Shown piece after piece: positions 48,248-60,995 of a stretch of DNA of 64,000 nt; the first letter of the stretch is position 1; each line of letters begins with the position of its first letter. The DNA lies in assembly GCA_903813345.2 (NCBI GenBank), contig CAIIXF020000009.1:25148740-25212739 (forward strand), given 5' to 3'. The position numbers were made by a program, and so were the translations under genes. The notes under the pieces are model-generated. The model searched no databases. It saw nothing but the letters and a program-made list of their open reading frames with translations, and was not told the origin of the DNA. This DNA comes from Owenia fusiformis (taxonomy: Eukaryota; Annelida; Polychaeta; Sabellida; Oweniidae).

Positions 48248-51200
48248 TTATTTTGGCCAATTACAGATTTTAGTGTCAGGATCAAATACAAGTCCATCGG
48301 GGCATTGTCTTCTCAACATAGTCTGGTGAGGGGTTCCAGTGTGGATACACTCGTAGTAATGCTGAGGACTGGTTGGGTCTGGGAACTTATCACCATCACG
48401 GGCACAAGCTGGCATTTCGGGCAAACCTGGAAGATGAAAGAGTTCGGCACACTTCAAATGCTAGGATAAATACTGTTTAATACTGTATACACCTAGTTTA
48501 GCAGTTGATTTTATACAGTTTATGAACGTTTTCTGTTATTGATCTTGCCCTTTTTAACTTTCTAATTTATCATACCTCCAGTGGTAGTTGTGGCCTTTGC
48601 CCTAGTAGATGACCGTTCAGAACTTGTTGGTGCAGCTGAATGTTGCCTTGTGGTTCGACTGGTGGATGTACTGCTTGCAGCTGTTCGAGTCCCGACTGAA
48701 GTGGTTGGCACCGTTGCTCTACTTCCACGTGATGTTGAAGGCAAACTTGGTGTACTTGACACGTCAGTTCCGCCATCTAGACCACGGTTTATTTGGCGCA
48801 ATAAGGGGTAGGAACCACGCGTCTGGAATTGTCCTGCAAAGTCATCGCAATCCAGCGACCATATCATGACCCCGCCCAGGTTGTGCTGCTTGATGTAGTC
48901 CATCTGTAACATACAACGATGTTGGGTCTATCAAAATCTACAATCCCCTCTCCCATACACACATACAGTGTCATACACACAAAACATATGGCAAAAGTAA
49001 CATAGAAGATATTTGAGATAGACCCAAGAGACCCAATTTAATTCATTGTGGCCAAAGATGAGGTGATCAAAATAGGCCTAATGTCTAAAATCCTGATATT
49101 CAATGAATTAACCAAAATCACGAACAAAGAAACATATTATAGAAAATGAAAAATATTCGTATATCGAACGCAACCGACAGGTGCGATGGACATATGTACT
49201 AGACAAGTGAGGTAGTAGTCACGGTATGACTTGTAAGTCAGGGTTGCTATCACGTATCATTACCTTCATCTGGAGACTTGTTTCGTCATCAAACCCGACC
49301 CATTGATCACCAAAAGAACTATAGCAGGACTTTTGTTCCTTGTCCAGTGACTCTTTCCATTTGGCGTCCTTCCTTTTTTCACAAATCTAAACAAGGGAGT
49401 TTCATTAATACAGCAATCAACCCATGCGGAGTAAATCATTTCCACCCCTCTTTATAGTATGTATTACCACCGAACTTTTTGGAAAACTTTTTATGTATAT
49501 GTAAAAGTAAAATTGTCCACTCATCATCGCATTTTACAAAAACATGACTATTTTCCTGACTACTTTATACTCAACTAGGGCAAGGACAATTTCTTCCCCA
49601 CGTGCACTTGTCATTTACCTCATAATAAGACAAGAAACCATTTTCTCTGGTAAATCTCCCAGCTTGACCTGGTCCTGAAGCAGGGGCACCTATCCCAGAA
49701 TTCAAAGGGTTCGATAACGTGAACGTTCTTCCATAGGTTGGTACACCCATAGTTATTTTCGCAGGTGACATGCCTTGGGATATGTAATACTGTATTATCC
49801 AATCCTAAAACATAGCAAAATGTACTATTTACCTGATGCCCAAGCTCTTTTTATTTGTTCGGTTGTTGTCTGTACTACTTCACTATATGGTTTGCCGTAA
49901 ATATCTACAGTTAAAAACTAGGATTAGAGACAAAAAAACTAGCCTACTTGTAGGTAAACTTTTATTTTGCAGGACGACTTTCCTAGACCTCACTTACAGT
50001 GTTTAATGTGGCATCACTACCAACTTCAGATGTGTCCCGATAGAGGGGGCTGTTGATGCCCGTTTTTGGATCCCAGCTACCATGCAGGTCGTAACTCATG
50101 ATGTTGATGAAATCAACATATCTGAATCCAAAATTTTAAGAGCATTAAGGTTTTATAGAATAATGGTTGAGGGCAACATAGAAACTTGGTGTATATTCAA
50201 AAATGCTGTCCTTGCTTTTAAATTTGATCTTAGGGTCGGTTAGGTTGATGCTTTAATATTAAGGCCCACCTTGAAAGTTGGCGTATTTCATATCCTCGAT
50301 CTATTTTATCTTTGCCCCCAGCAGTGGCCACTGTTAGCAGCAGACGGGGTGTTCCTGTCTGCTGAGCCGAGTCCTCAAATCCTTCTCGCAATTCCTACAT
50401 GAATAATAGAAAATATATAAACACCTCTTTATTTGGTCAGTGTTAGACTGTGTGTGTTAGCATAGTCGTCGGTTTTCGCATACTCTTTCTCTCATTTGAT
50501 ACAGCATGGGCGTTTAATATCTACTGAATGCCCATGGATACATTATGATTCTCGTTTGAAGCTATGACGAAGTTAGTGATTAAAGAGAAGAGATATGAGG
50601 ATGAGGTGACCTAAATCAAAAGTGAACTACATACCTTGCAAAGTGCAGTGAATCGTTGTTTATCCTCACGGGGACTTCCTCTTGAACCTGGATACTCCCA
50701 GTCCAAATCCAGCCCATCAAAATTGTGCTTCGACAGAAAGGCTATGCTGGTTGTGACAAAGTGCTGTCGGGACTGCCGGGAAGCGACCATCTGTGTAAAA
50801 GGTTGTACCCCCATGTTCCAGCCTCCCACAGCCAATAGCGTTCGCAATTGTGTATTCTTCTTCTTTAAGTCATTCACCTTCTCATAGTTACCTGTCCAAT
50901 AAAATACAGTAAAAATGGAATGAGGGTTTTAACAAAAGAACCTCCTGTGATATCTGAGTTAGGGCAATGAACAATAAAAAAGATTAATTTGTCTGATCAG
51001 CCGTCCTAATGATTTAAATTAAAAAAACAAGTAGTGATCGTGTTCTTACCTTTAGAGTAGGCCGTCGACTCATCATTCCATTCAAATGGAGCAAGTTGTC
51101 CATTCTCTATCTTTGCAAATGCGTAGATAATGTGTGTACAAAGTTGAGGATCTATATTCTCGGGCGTAAACTTCCCTTGGTCGGGGCGGTACTGCGACCA

Positions 51201-52263
51201 ATTGGTATAGTAACAAACCTTCCTGTATTTAGATCCCATTGTCACTTGCTCCTCTTCTAAAGAATAAAGTAGTGTGATTTTACAATTGCGTTGTATTTTT
51301 ATAAAATTATAGTTATAACTATATAGTAACAAGCTGCTACCTCTCTTGACTCATGGTCACGTCGGTATCATCAGACTAGAATAGAAAAATGTACACTATG
51401 AGCAACGATTGCTCCGGGCTGTAGGCTAGGCCTATTATGCTCATGACTTCTCAGAGGTGGAAGTTTTGCATCTAGTCTAACGGTGACATCTTTGTATCAG
51501 ATATATTGTTCAAAACATAAGTTGGAATGAGTTCCGTTTATGAATATATGGAGATAAAAAAGAAACCAGATGCCGAGAGGTTTTGAAACAAAAAGATGCT
51601 ATATAAAACTACAACTAACTCTGTAAAGTTTGAAATAATCAAACCGACCCTCCCCTCTCTCTCCTCTTATTGCGTCAATTTTGTCTTAATGATAGCGTCT
51701 AAGGAATAAATCGTAATTATTGATTATGAAATCCGATTTGAAATCGGGAATAAAAGATGCATACATACATTCAGACATTAGAGAATACATAATAGCAAAA
51801 TTTTGGCATTTTGGTCTATTACGGGCATTTGCAGTCTTTAATGCAGTATTATCAATTCACCCTTTACATCATACATTGTGGTCAGTTTACTTTTTTACAT
51901 TAAACCTTTGCTTCCATTTTACGCTTTGAAATTACCTGGTTTTATTTCCCCATTTGCTTGCCCGCCATTGTCTTCAGTTATGGATCCATCTACTAGAGAT
52001 GGGAATCCTCTCACGGGACATCCTTCCACCGTTTGCCAGACGATGAGAACGACTGAGTAAAATATGATGTATTTGCACTGAAACAAATATGTAAAATGAT
52101 TAGCAGAACTGAAATTCATGCAATCTTCTGAAGAAATAAAATTTTGCGACAAAGATTTCCCGTCTAGAGATTGTGTTGTCTATCAACTCTGTTATAATTC
52201 AATAAGATTTAATTGCATCAATTAACACAAGCGGTGGGTCTTATTGAATTAAAAACTTACCAT
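48248..52263 (-). CDS. Secreted GH18 chitinase with CBM14 domain, complete, ten exons
   Basis: 557 residues. Exons (high to low): 52263-52261 (ATG only), 52077-51936, 51256-51050, 50891-50635, 50394-50270, 50121-49998, 49804-49619, 49386-49264, 48903-48576, 48426-48248. Total length 1674 nt, all junctions GT-AG and in phase. Signal peptide [20 protein letters not shown], a short polar linker, then the GH18 barrel: [22 protein letters not shown], catalytic [10 protein letters not shown] with Glu183 as proton donor, [22 protein letters not shown] and the substrate Trp in [12 protein letters not shown] Ser/Thr-rich linker of about 60 residues (probably O-glycosylated) leads to a C-terminal CBM14 (peritrophin) with Cys-rich ..[11 protein letters not shown]....CPDGLVFDP...C. 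It hydrolyses chitin outside the cell, in digestion, moulting-like remodelling or defence. Exons 5-8 have the same lengths as exons 4-7 of the gene at 7788-12252. Confidence 0.96.
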
Positions 52264-52961
52264 GTCTTAAAGTTTGTTTCTTAACGAATTTCAAAATACT
52301 TTGGTCACTTTTTAATGTCCGCGCGTATTTATGCCCGGTTCCTTCTGATGAATTACAACACACGCGACGGTCACCACCCGTAGGCATACCGCACTCATGA
52401 TACCCCAAGGTGCAAAACACAATCATAAACTGATAAATTACTCAATGATTATGAGTGGACGATGACACTATGCGTCGCATAACTAATATATAAGCCTTTT
52501 TAACATCCTGAAATAGTTTGCGCGAACTCGAAACGGACATATAAAATCACAGTTTTATGATAATATTTTGTCACTGTAAAACAAGACCTTGTCATATTTC
52601 TGGATTAAAAATATGATGTTTCTCATTTAACTGACAGTGTAAATATTGACAATTTACGGTCGATCGTGAACTTATGATCTTCAGGACAGTGCAGGTGGTA
52701 AACTATTTATATACTTATATTTATTGGCGGGAAATTCAAATATATGAAAAAAATAAAATATTTCAAAAATATGATTTTCTTTTAAATTATTTAAGGGGCT
52801 TTAGCGGTTTCTTCCTTGTATTTCATACAAATTGCCAATTGTGTTTTTTCATAATTAACTACTTGTTTTTGTAAGTATAGGAGAAATTGAATTATATGCA
52901 TCAAACATACAAAAAGGACTAACTAGGACAGAAATAACACTTAGCGTTAACATATAAAATA

Positions 52962-53049
52962 TCACAACCTGCCATTTGTTACAGACGCCGACCGCCGAAC
53001 ACCAACCACAATAAGTCGGACATTATGTCACCACTTCTAGTGTTGACAT
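52962..53049 (+). mobile_element. Hairpin-ended element, copy E
   Basis: TCACAACCTGCCATTTGTTA, CAGACGCCGACCGCCGAACACC, then ATTATGTCACCACTTCTAGTG and TTGACAT. A short member of the family. Confidence 0.65.
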
Positions 53050-53082
53050 TGAAATCATATTTCATATGTATTTAAAGCAGCT

Positions 53083-53268
53083 ATCACATTAGCCGTGTTG
53101 GCTCACCGCTCTCCACCGTGTTGCTAATTTTGGTGTAATGGGGGATATCTTGCTGTAGAACTATTTGTTTTACCAATCGTGTATCCATGCTGTGCCACAC
53201 CGTCAGCCCTAAAGTATTGACACGGTGGCGAACGGTGAACCAACAGGGCCTAACTGTGACAGCTCCAT
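53083..53268. mobile_element. Palindromic MITE
   Basis: AGCTATCACATTAGCCGTGT, TGGCTCACCG and CCACCGTGT at the left mirror ACACGGTGGCGAACGGTGA, ACCAACAGGGCC and GTGACAGCT at the right. Arms are about 45 bases, total 186, upstream of the gene at 53782. Confidence 0.7.
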
Positions 53269-53781
53269 AGGTGAGGGACCAAATGAGTATTTTTCCTGCT
53301 TCGGTCATTTCCCTTGCTTATCAATCGCGAACGTATCAAAAAGGAAACCCAGCGACTTAGTCGTTCAAGTGTTTTATTTGAGGTTATCAATCAAAAACGG
53401 ACTTTGGCACACCGATATATCCGTCCTGTACAGAAGTGAGTAATACAATACAGGTATTCTGATAGTTTGTTAAAGTATGTGTGAATTCATGAAGAAAAAC
53501 GAAATCGTTTCAACACAGTAAAGTTTATTACATTATTAGTTGATCATAGCTCAATTACTTTTCCTTTGAGATTCATTGATATGAGTAGCAGGGAAAACAA
53601 GCATTCCAAAACAGTTATTAAGAGTAAACTGTGACCATGCATCATTCATCTACTTTCAGTTGTACGTATAGGCTTGTCGAGCACCTCTTCGGCATAAAAT
53701 CTGGATACAGTATTTAAAAACTCACCTTTGGAAGAAAAAGTGTTGAACAGGATTTTGCAGAGAATATACAGGATATCAAGT

Positions 53782-56700
53782 ATGGCGGCTTCTCCGGCTT
53801 CATACAATCGCCTTCAAGAAAAGTGCAATGAAGGGACGCGTGGTGTTCCGTGTATCGGCACTGTCTACCTTAATGCTCTACCTCCTGACACAGACGGTAA
53901 GTTGTTCAGTGTAAAGTTTTTCAGAGAATACCCTTCGTCCTTTATTGTATAACAATTACTCCCGTCTTTTTCTGTATAGTTGTTCAGTGCCTGACAGTTA
54001 TAAAGTAGAATCGCGACCCAAGGGCTCTGTTTCCTCAATGTGATGTTAGTGATTTGTTTGATTAGTAAAAGTACATTTCATTTGTTTACTAACATTGAAA
54101 GTAGTGTTTTAATCCATCTTTTCAAATTTCCGTAATTAAGTCAACGGCCACTATGACCATGAACTTGCGCAAATAATATTGACCTAAAATTATAATTATT
54201 ATTCATTTATGTATTATTTTAGTAAATGCTCTAGCTAAAGAACAGTGCAGGTTATTCCTCGATGGGAAATCCATTCAGAACTGTCAGCAAACGTGGAATC
54301 TCATTCTTGACAAAGCAGCCCCATTGGACCAAGAGGCAGTATTCAAATCTCTCACACAACCAGAGGATTTTCAGGTTTGTGCCTGTAGTTGCATATGATA
54401 TAATGCACACTGAATTGAGTGGCATATTCTGGTTAACCGTGCATTTGATATGACAGCATTTGTTTTCCATCGGTTTGCTCTAAGTGCGGTTAACAGTTTG
54501 AATTACATTTGAAAAATGCATGTGTAAATGCCCAGAAACTGCAACTAAAAGAAAAGGTGTGATTCAAATAACCATTGTCAAAAACTTAATTCCATTAATC
54601 CGAAATTTGGTTTTCTATCCACGTCCTATTGGTTAAGTTATCACATTTTATATTTTATGTACTCGCATATTATTTGTTTTAAAGGCAGCAACCTTTGCAT
54701 CTGAGATATTAAAATTGACACCACAAAAATATCATTTGTACGTATACATATTGAGTCAAAAGTGTAATTTTAGATTACGTCACTTACCATTGCTCACTGA
54801 GGTGTGTTTTTCGATCTGAGATAAACCAGATGTTTTAATTTAAAGTTTTGATATTGGAATCTATAAAGGAAACGAAATGAAACAAGTTCCAGAAAATTGT
54901 ATATAATAGTCATATATGTTTGTGTGGTTAAATTATATTAATAATTTTGATAAATTGTTTTTAAATTATGAACCATAGCAACTTTCCATTTTCATTTGTT
55001 TAAACATAGTAAATACTCTACTGTATTTCATTACTTCATATTTTGTAGCTAATGATCAATTACCTGTTTTTCATCATTTCTGAATATCCATAAGTTTATA
55101 TTAGCGTTTGCTTTACTAAACTGTCATTCCCATTATATCCTTGTTGGTTGAAAATTGTGCTAGAAATTGCTTTCCATTGATGAGCTTTAAAAGTGTGGTT
55201 CATTGCTTTGAATTGTTAGTTAAAAATGCATGCAACATTTCTGAAAAAAAGATCTACAAGTTGTATAGCATTTGAACCTGGTGCACTGGTGCATATAAAA
55301 GAATACTGGCTCCTCCAAGGAGGGGTTTCTTTGAGGCTCTGTCTTCAAGCGTAGAATACGGAATATACCAATGAGGTATTGCTTGCTTAAATGGTAAATA
55401 TGACGGTAACCAAGGTAAATTAACCTCCCCCTTATTTTGGGTTCATTCATTCATGCAAACTAGGTCACATGTATTTACATTTTAATTGTTTATAGGTATA
55501 GTTTCATTATATACAGGGTGGGCCAAAAAACAATACCCAACTTCAAATCAGGATAAAAATAGTTACAGTCAATATGGTACATTGATTTACATATCATTTT
55601 AAAGGTTATACAATTTCAAACAATTTGGTATATAACACTATGTCATGAATTCAATAGTAAAGTTTTATTATACTTATTTGGGAGGCCGGGCTGCTATTTA
55701 AGGTCTCCAGATTTAAGGGAGAAAATAGTAAATCTGCGGAATTATGTTAATTCTTTATTTATAGAATATCATGATCATTCTTTTGTTAGGTGAATACACG
55801 CTTGGATATTGATATTTGCATCATTATTCATTATGTAACTAAATTTATTGTTTATGAATTTCAGTGTTGTTTAATAACATTTTACACTTTATTTATTTAA
55901 ACAATTTTAACAATTGCTCAATATACCCCAACCCCCTCCCCTCTGCATCAACAATAAGCTTCAAGTGGTAGTGCAATCTATCAATAGCCTAATTGAAAGA
56001 TTTCTGTTACAATTTATCTCAGTACTTGACTTTAGGATTCTGTTTCAGCTCATCAATGCTGTTTATTGGATGCTTTTAATTGTACCATTTCCTCGAGATG
56101 GCTCCATGTATGGTAATCAAACACATTAGCATCGGGGCTATTGGCCAAACATCAAGATCAATCGTATTGACACCTTGTTTGCAAAGAAATGCCAATGTCT
56201 CCTTTGATCTATGGTACGAGGCAATGTCTTGTTGGGAAATAAAATCCTCGTCACATATACGTTTAATGTCTTTTAACGTACTTTTGTCTTTTGAGTACTT
56301 ATTGATAATAAACAACACTAAAATTCATAAACAATAAGTTTAGTCACACAACATGCAAATATACAAGCATGTATTCACCTAACAAAATGATATTCTATAA
56401 AGATTTACTATTTTCTCCCTAAAATATGGATACCTTAAATACCGACCCGGCCTCCCAAATAAGCATAATAAAACTTTAATATTGATTTCATGACATACTG
56501 TTATATACCAAATTGTTCGAAAATGGATTACCTTTAAAATGATATATAAATCAATGTATCATATTGAACATAGCTATTTTCATTCTGATTTAAAGTTGGG
56601 TATTGTTTTTTTGGCCCACCCTGCATGTCTTACATGCCATTATGCTATTTTCCTCCAGGTTGAGCTGGTGATAGGCCAGTTGAAAGAGAATTATTTCTGG

Positions 56701-56856
56701 GAGGATGAGCAGCTTTTAAAGGACAACTTCCTGAGTGCAAATATAGATCACTTTCAGCTGTACCAGGCAGGGGACGGGGAGCAGATACAAGGGGTTGCTC
56801 TCATGGCTACATTGAAATCCAAGGACGCAATTGGGCTGTTCTATTTTGTGGACTGA
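53782..56856 (+). CDS. Unrecognised three-exon protein, 154 residues
   Basis: Exons 53782-53896, 54223-54374 and 56659-56856 (stop TGA), with GT-AG borders and continuous frame (465 nt). The start at 53782 (MAASPASYNRLQEKCNEG) is chosen because the upstream in-frame ATG at 53728 would add a basic stretch (MEEKVLNRILQRIYRISS) that looks like 5' UTR; it cannot be excluded. The protein is soluble: no signal peptide or membrane segment, mostly helical with conspicuous Trp and acidic residues (QTWNLILDKAAPLDQE; QLKENYFWEDEQLLKDNF) and a C-terminal part of alternating hydrophobic residues (GVALMATLKSKDAIGLFYFV) suggesting beta strands. I recognise no family. Clean exon structure and non-repetitive composition argue for a real conserved gene. 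Intron 2 contains a mariner element. Confidence 0.72.
55512..56625. mobile_element. Mariner/Tc1-type transposon with long inverted ends
   Basis: TACAGGGTGGGCCAAAAAAC at the left is inverted as TTTTTTTGGCCCACCCTGCA at the right. Inverted arms run about 290 bases with moderate divergence. The interior keeps a minus-strand transposase piece. Located in intron 2 of the 154-residue gene. Its terminal GGGTG..CAAAAAACAA style is shared with the element at 22320-22852. Confidence 0.85.
56076..56318 (-). pseudogene. Mariner-type transposase remnant
   Basis: An 80-residue frame contains QQDIASYHRSKETLAFLCKQ and DVWPIAPM....ITIHGAISRKWYN, matching the QQDNAPxH..FL and WPxxSPDLNxIEHLWGxISRK blocks of Tc1/mariner transposases. 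Key positions are altered and the N-terminal half is missing, so it is inactive. Confidence 0.7.
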
Positions 56857-58518
56857 GCCAAAGGGACTGATTATTTTAACATTGACATTTTTAAAGTGAC
56901 ACCATAGCAAAAGATGTGACACTGCTGTTTTATAAGCATAAAATACATTACTATAAATATAAGTGTTTTGTAAATTGTTAAAATGACTTTTATTTCAATG
57001 GTGTGAAGTACATGTACATAAACAAATATTTCACTAAAACAACACAGAGTGTTTCATTTACAACATTACAAAGCAAAAATGGAGATTTCACATTTGATCT
57101 TTGTAGATAGTCATGATTTTTTCTAATTTTATGACATCATATTATTTTCCTTTCACTACAAAGCTGAAACGAAGTTCATAATTCTACTTCACTAAGAGGT
57201 GTGAATCAAATTGTCCATTCGAGTATTTAACAGTTTAAAGGGATAGTATTTTTGTTTGTATTGCTTAATAGCCAACAGAGAACCGATTTTGCTTACTATT
57301 GTTTGAACTCATAAGACATCATTATCTTCTACATCCATATGTTTTCCTACCTATGATACTTAGGAGAATTGCCATTTTCCTCCTATACCTGTGATGCTAA
57401 AATAAGCTGTTTGAATTGAATTGAAAGTGGGTCAAAAATGACATTTTTTTCTTTTAAAATCATTTTAGTATCACAGGCCTAAATCTTTTTCATTAAAATT
57501 TGATCAAAATTTTAGCAATGATCAAGTAGTGTGCAACATAAGAATATATAAGTTAAACATTACCTTAAATGTATACTGCCTAATGCAGGGACTGCTTTAC
57601 AATAGTTACTTCTTCTATGAAAAATAATGAAACATTTGACTCCTTTTATATATCATTATATACAGATAATGTTATTACATTATAGAATATATACCACTAC
57701 TTCACTTTTAAAGTTCAATGATTTTATGAAAAACTAGAAAAGCATCACCACACATAAGAATTATAATTAAATAGTATATACATATAGAAGATTGCAATAG
57801 CTAATAAAACACATACAACTTTCATGATATATGTACTGCCTAGTGTAAATACATACAGAGGGAACAAATCTATTATATATTTACAAATTCATTATGGAGA
57901 TATAGCAATATGCAAATGGATAACAGTATTTCCAATATGGTTCAATCCCCTCCCTTCCCAAATATAACACGTATAACCTACTTGCTTGCTTATTCACCTT
58001 TCACTTGAATTTTTCAGAAAATCAACATTCTTCGAATTCACAAATGAAATTTTCATTTACCCCCTCCCTATAGCAAAATTAACTTTTTAAAGTGTCGACT
58101 ATTGAATACCATTCATTTGCTGTATGTAAAATACAAGAGTGCACCTAGTGCATAAAAATTTATGTACACATTAGTGTATTGACCAATGCTATGGAATTCA
58201 TGTATATAATCAATTGTTAATCATTTAACTTCATTTATACTCCCAATAGGACCATTTGGAGATATCATTCCATACCTATGTTAATCTAGTATATATACCA
58301 GTAATAGGATATGTGCTTTTACATCTGACTAAAATACATTATCATTGTACATACATTTATTAATATATATAGAATTGTATATAAGCCAACAAAATACTGT
58401 ATTAGTTTGATTGTATAGAATATTAGCTATCAATTTATGCACAATGCTTGCACTCAAAGAGTTACGATCCAAAAACTGTAATATTAGTCCAGTTGCCAAA
58501 TAGGAAAAAGACACCAAA
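56857..58518. other. Gene-free AT-rich stretch
   Basis: The first 100-150 bases are presumably the 3' UTR of the upstream gene (an ATAAAATACATTAC run near 56938). Beyond that no exon, repeat unit or RNA gene is recognised. Confidence 0.4.
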
Positions 58519-60204
58519 GGTCGTTTTGTGGTAGAAAGTTTTTTTCTTTGCATTTTTGGATGCCTTATTGTGTCTGCATAATATATTAGGAAGATGCAAA
58601 ATTGTGCAGGTTGAGCATTTTTTATAAAATGCCATTGAAATTATGTAATCATTTCAGAGGTGGGCGTGGCACTTTACTTAACATATTATCATATAAAGGT
58701 TGCATCTTCACCTCAATAGACTGATATCTTAAAGTGTAAGCATGCTAGTAATAACTACAGATAGCTAGAAATGATTTATGAGCACAATGTAAAGCAATTA
58801 AATGATATATTATGTAACAATTTCAGGTGGACATGGCAATTTTGCTTCTCTTTACTCATTTTCACCTTTTTTTAGCTGAGCTTCCTAATATTTTTGTAAC
58901 AATTCTCAAGATATGACCCAGGTATTCTATGTTTAACAACTGAAAAAAGATTAACAAGTTGCAAAATACTGCAGGTTTTTATTTTTCATAATTAGGCATT
59001 AAAATTATGTAATGATTTTAGGAGGCGGCGTGGCACTTTACTTCAAAAACCATCATATGAAGGTTGTTTCTGCTCAAGAACCAAGTGTTTTATTTAAGTG
59101 TAAACATGCTAGTAATAACTTCAGATAGCTATAAATGATTGATGTGCAATATGTTAATTAATTACATAATTAATGACGTAACAATCTAAGATGGGTGTGT
59201 CAATTTTGCCAACATACCAGGGGCATGGTGCTTTACTTTACAAACCACAATATAAAGGTTGTTTCTGCACACAAACCAACTGGTGTATTGAAATTAGGAT
59301 GTTAGTTATAAATTCAGCTACAGGTATAAATGGTTCATGTGTAAAATGTTAATTAATTACATCATGACTTTACAATCTAAAGTGGGAGGTTCAATTTTGT
59401 CACTGTTTTCACTTTTTTAGCAGAGTTTCTTCATATTTTTGTGACTGTTAAAGTATGTCCCAAATATATATCTTCATCAATTGAAAAGGTATTACCAAGG
59501 TTTCAAAATACTGCAGGTTGAGTATTCTTCATAAATTGGCATTGGAATTATGTAATCATTATAGATGGGGGTGTGGCACTCTCTCCACTTAAAAACACCA
59601 TATAAATGTTTTCTTTGCACATGAATCGACTGATATTTTAAAATATAAGCATGCTTAAGGTACAACTACAGATATTTATAAATCATTTTATGTGCAAAAT
59701 TATAATTAGTTACATCATAAATTACATCATTTTATATAAAATTGTGGATTATAATGCTATATCACCTGTTTGATTACCTAAATGCAGATTAAGATGATAA
59801 TAGCCCCAGGTGCTGTATAAATCAGTGCCATGCTACAAACATGTTCCCTGACCAAACCACTGACACATGCTCAGAATCAAGGCTTTGATATCATCTGACA
59901 GGGAGATTCATTCCATAGTATGGTGGCCACAGTACAAAGTTAGCAAGAGATAAGGGGCTTACTACATCGCTGTATATCAAACCCATTATGAAGTCAATGA
60001 AACTAACAACAAAAATGGTATTATTGATGGAAGCTCAGAGATTTAAGCTATGATTTTGGCCAAGAGTATATCATATCTACCAACGACAAGCAGCGACAAC
60101 ATATAGCAGTTTCAGAGCAATGCTACTTCATCCAGTTGATTGTATTGAATTTTGTTTACCACCAATGAAGGTGACCAATACCTCTTTGGTATGTCCCGTA
60201 TATA

Positions 60205-60461
60205 TACGGTCGTAATTTACGTAATTAACATGGAAGATAGACCCAGAAACACCTCCTATGTTCTTTTATGTGCACTTATACATAGACATATAAGTACACA
60301 CCACAGCCTTTTGTACGAGTTGCGGACCACTCAGTCAAACACCCTGAAGTACTTCACGCAAACAAGCAAATCTAATTTAGTCTTGCCTGAACCGGGGATC
60401 GAATCCGGGACCTATTGCGTAAGAGGTACCTGCGCTACCACTGAGCTACACGGGCGGCCAT
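60205..60461 (-). mobile_element. tRNA-derived SINE
   Basis: On the minus strand the head reads TAGCTCAGTGGTAGCGCAGG (A box, plus-strand 60429-60448) and CCGGATTCGATCCCC (B box, 60394-60408), spaced as in a tRNA. The 5' GGCCGCCCG does not pair with the sequence after the B box, so no acceptor stem forms and it is not a functional tRNA. A tRNA-unrelated body follows to about 60205. Confidence 0.75.
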
Positions 60462-60639
60462 TTTGAAGATAAAAAACAACCAGAAGCCCCACTCCTAAAC
60501 ATTGGGTGCAGTCAGAACCTAATTGACCTATGATGACTTTAACAAGAGCTGAGCGAGAGGCAGAGTAGCTGCTATATATGGGACAGTTAAAGATATGCTT
60601 CCCCATGTCACATCAATTATGCCAGATATGGTTATTTAT

Positions 60640-60995
60640 TTTTTGAGGTTTCCATATCCAGAACCTCCATATCTCCCGCCATATCTCCCGCTTCGGTCCA
60701 TATCTTCCCGCTTCCGGTGCATATCTTCCCACTTCCGTTAATGCAATAAAATGACTTTGCATATGAATTATTTGTATATTTTTACACCTTGTAGTATTGA
60801 AATGACCATATGCCCCTGAAAACTCAACTTGGTATAGGATGAAGCAGTTATGTACGGTCGGTTTGGATATAGGGTTCATCCCTCGTGAGATATGCACATC
60901 TACCTTCGGTCCCTACGGTCCCTCAGGTAGATATGCATATATCCCTCTGGATAAACCCCATATCCAAAACCTCCCAGTACATAACCCTTATTTAT
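60640..60995. repeat. Dispersed repeat with TATATCC/GGATAT words, copy 2
   Basis: ATATCTCCCGC occurs twice, then CATATCTTCCCGCTTCC twice, and it ends CCCCATATCCAAAACCTCCC and ACATAACCCTTATTTAT. The last words match 2945-3000. A short palindrome around CCTTCGGTCCCTACGGTCCC lies near 60903. Confidence 0.55.

Noticed and set aside
48570-48869. Overlapping frames on both strands across chitinase exon 9
   Set aside because: They are shadows of the Ser/Thr-rich linker coding frame, which splices and aligns correctly.
60385-60461. Functional tRNA gene on the minus strand
   Set aside because: A and B boxes are present, but the acceptor ends cannot pair and a non-tRNA body follows, so it is a SINE head.
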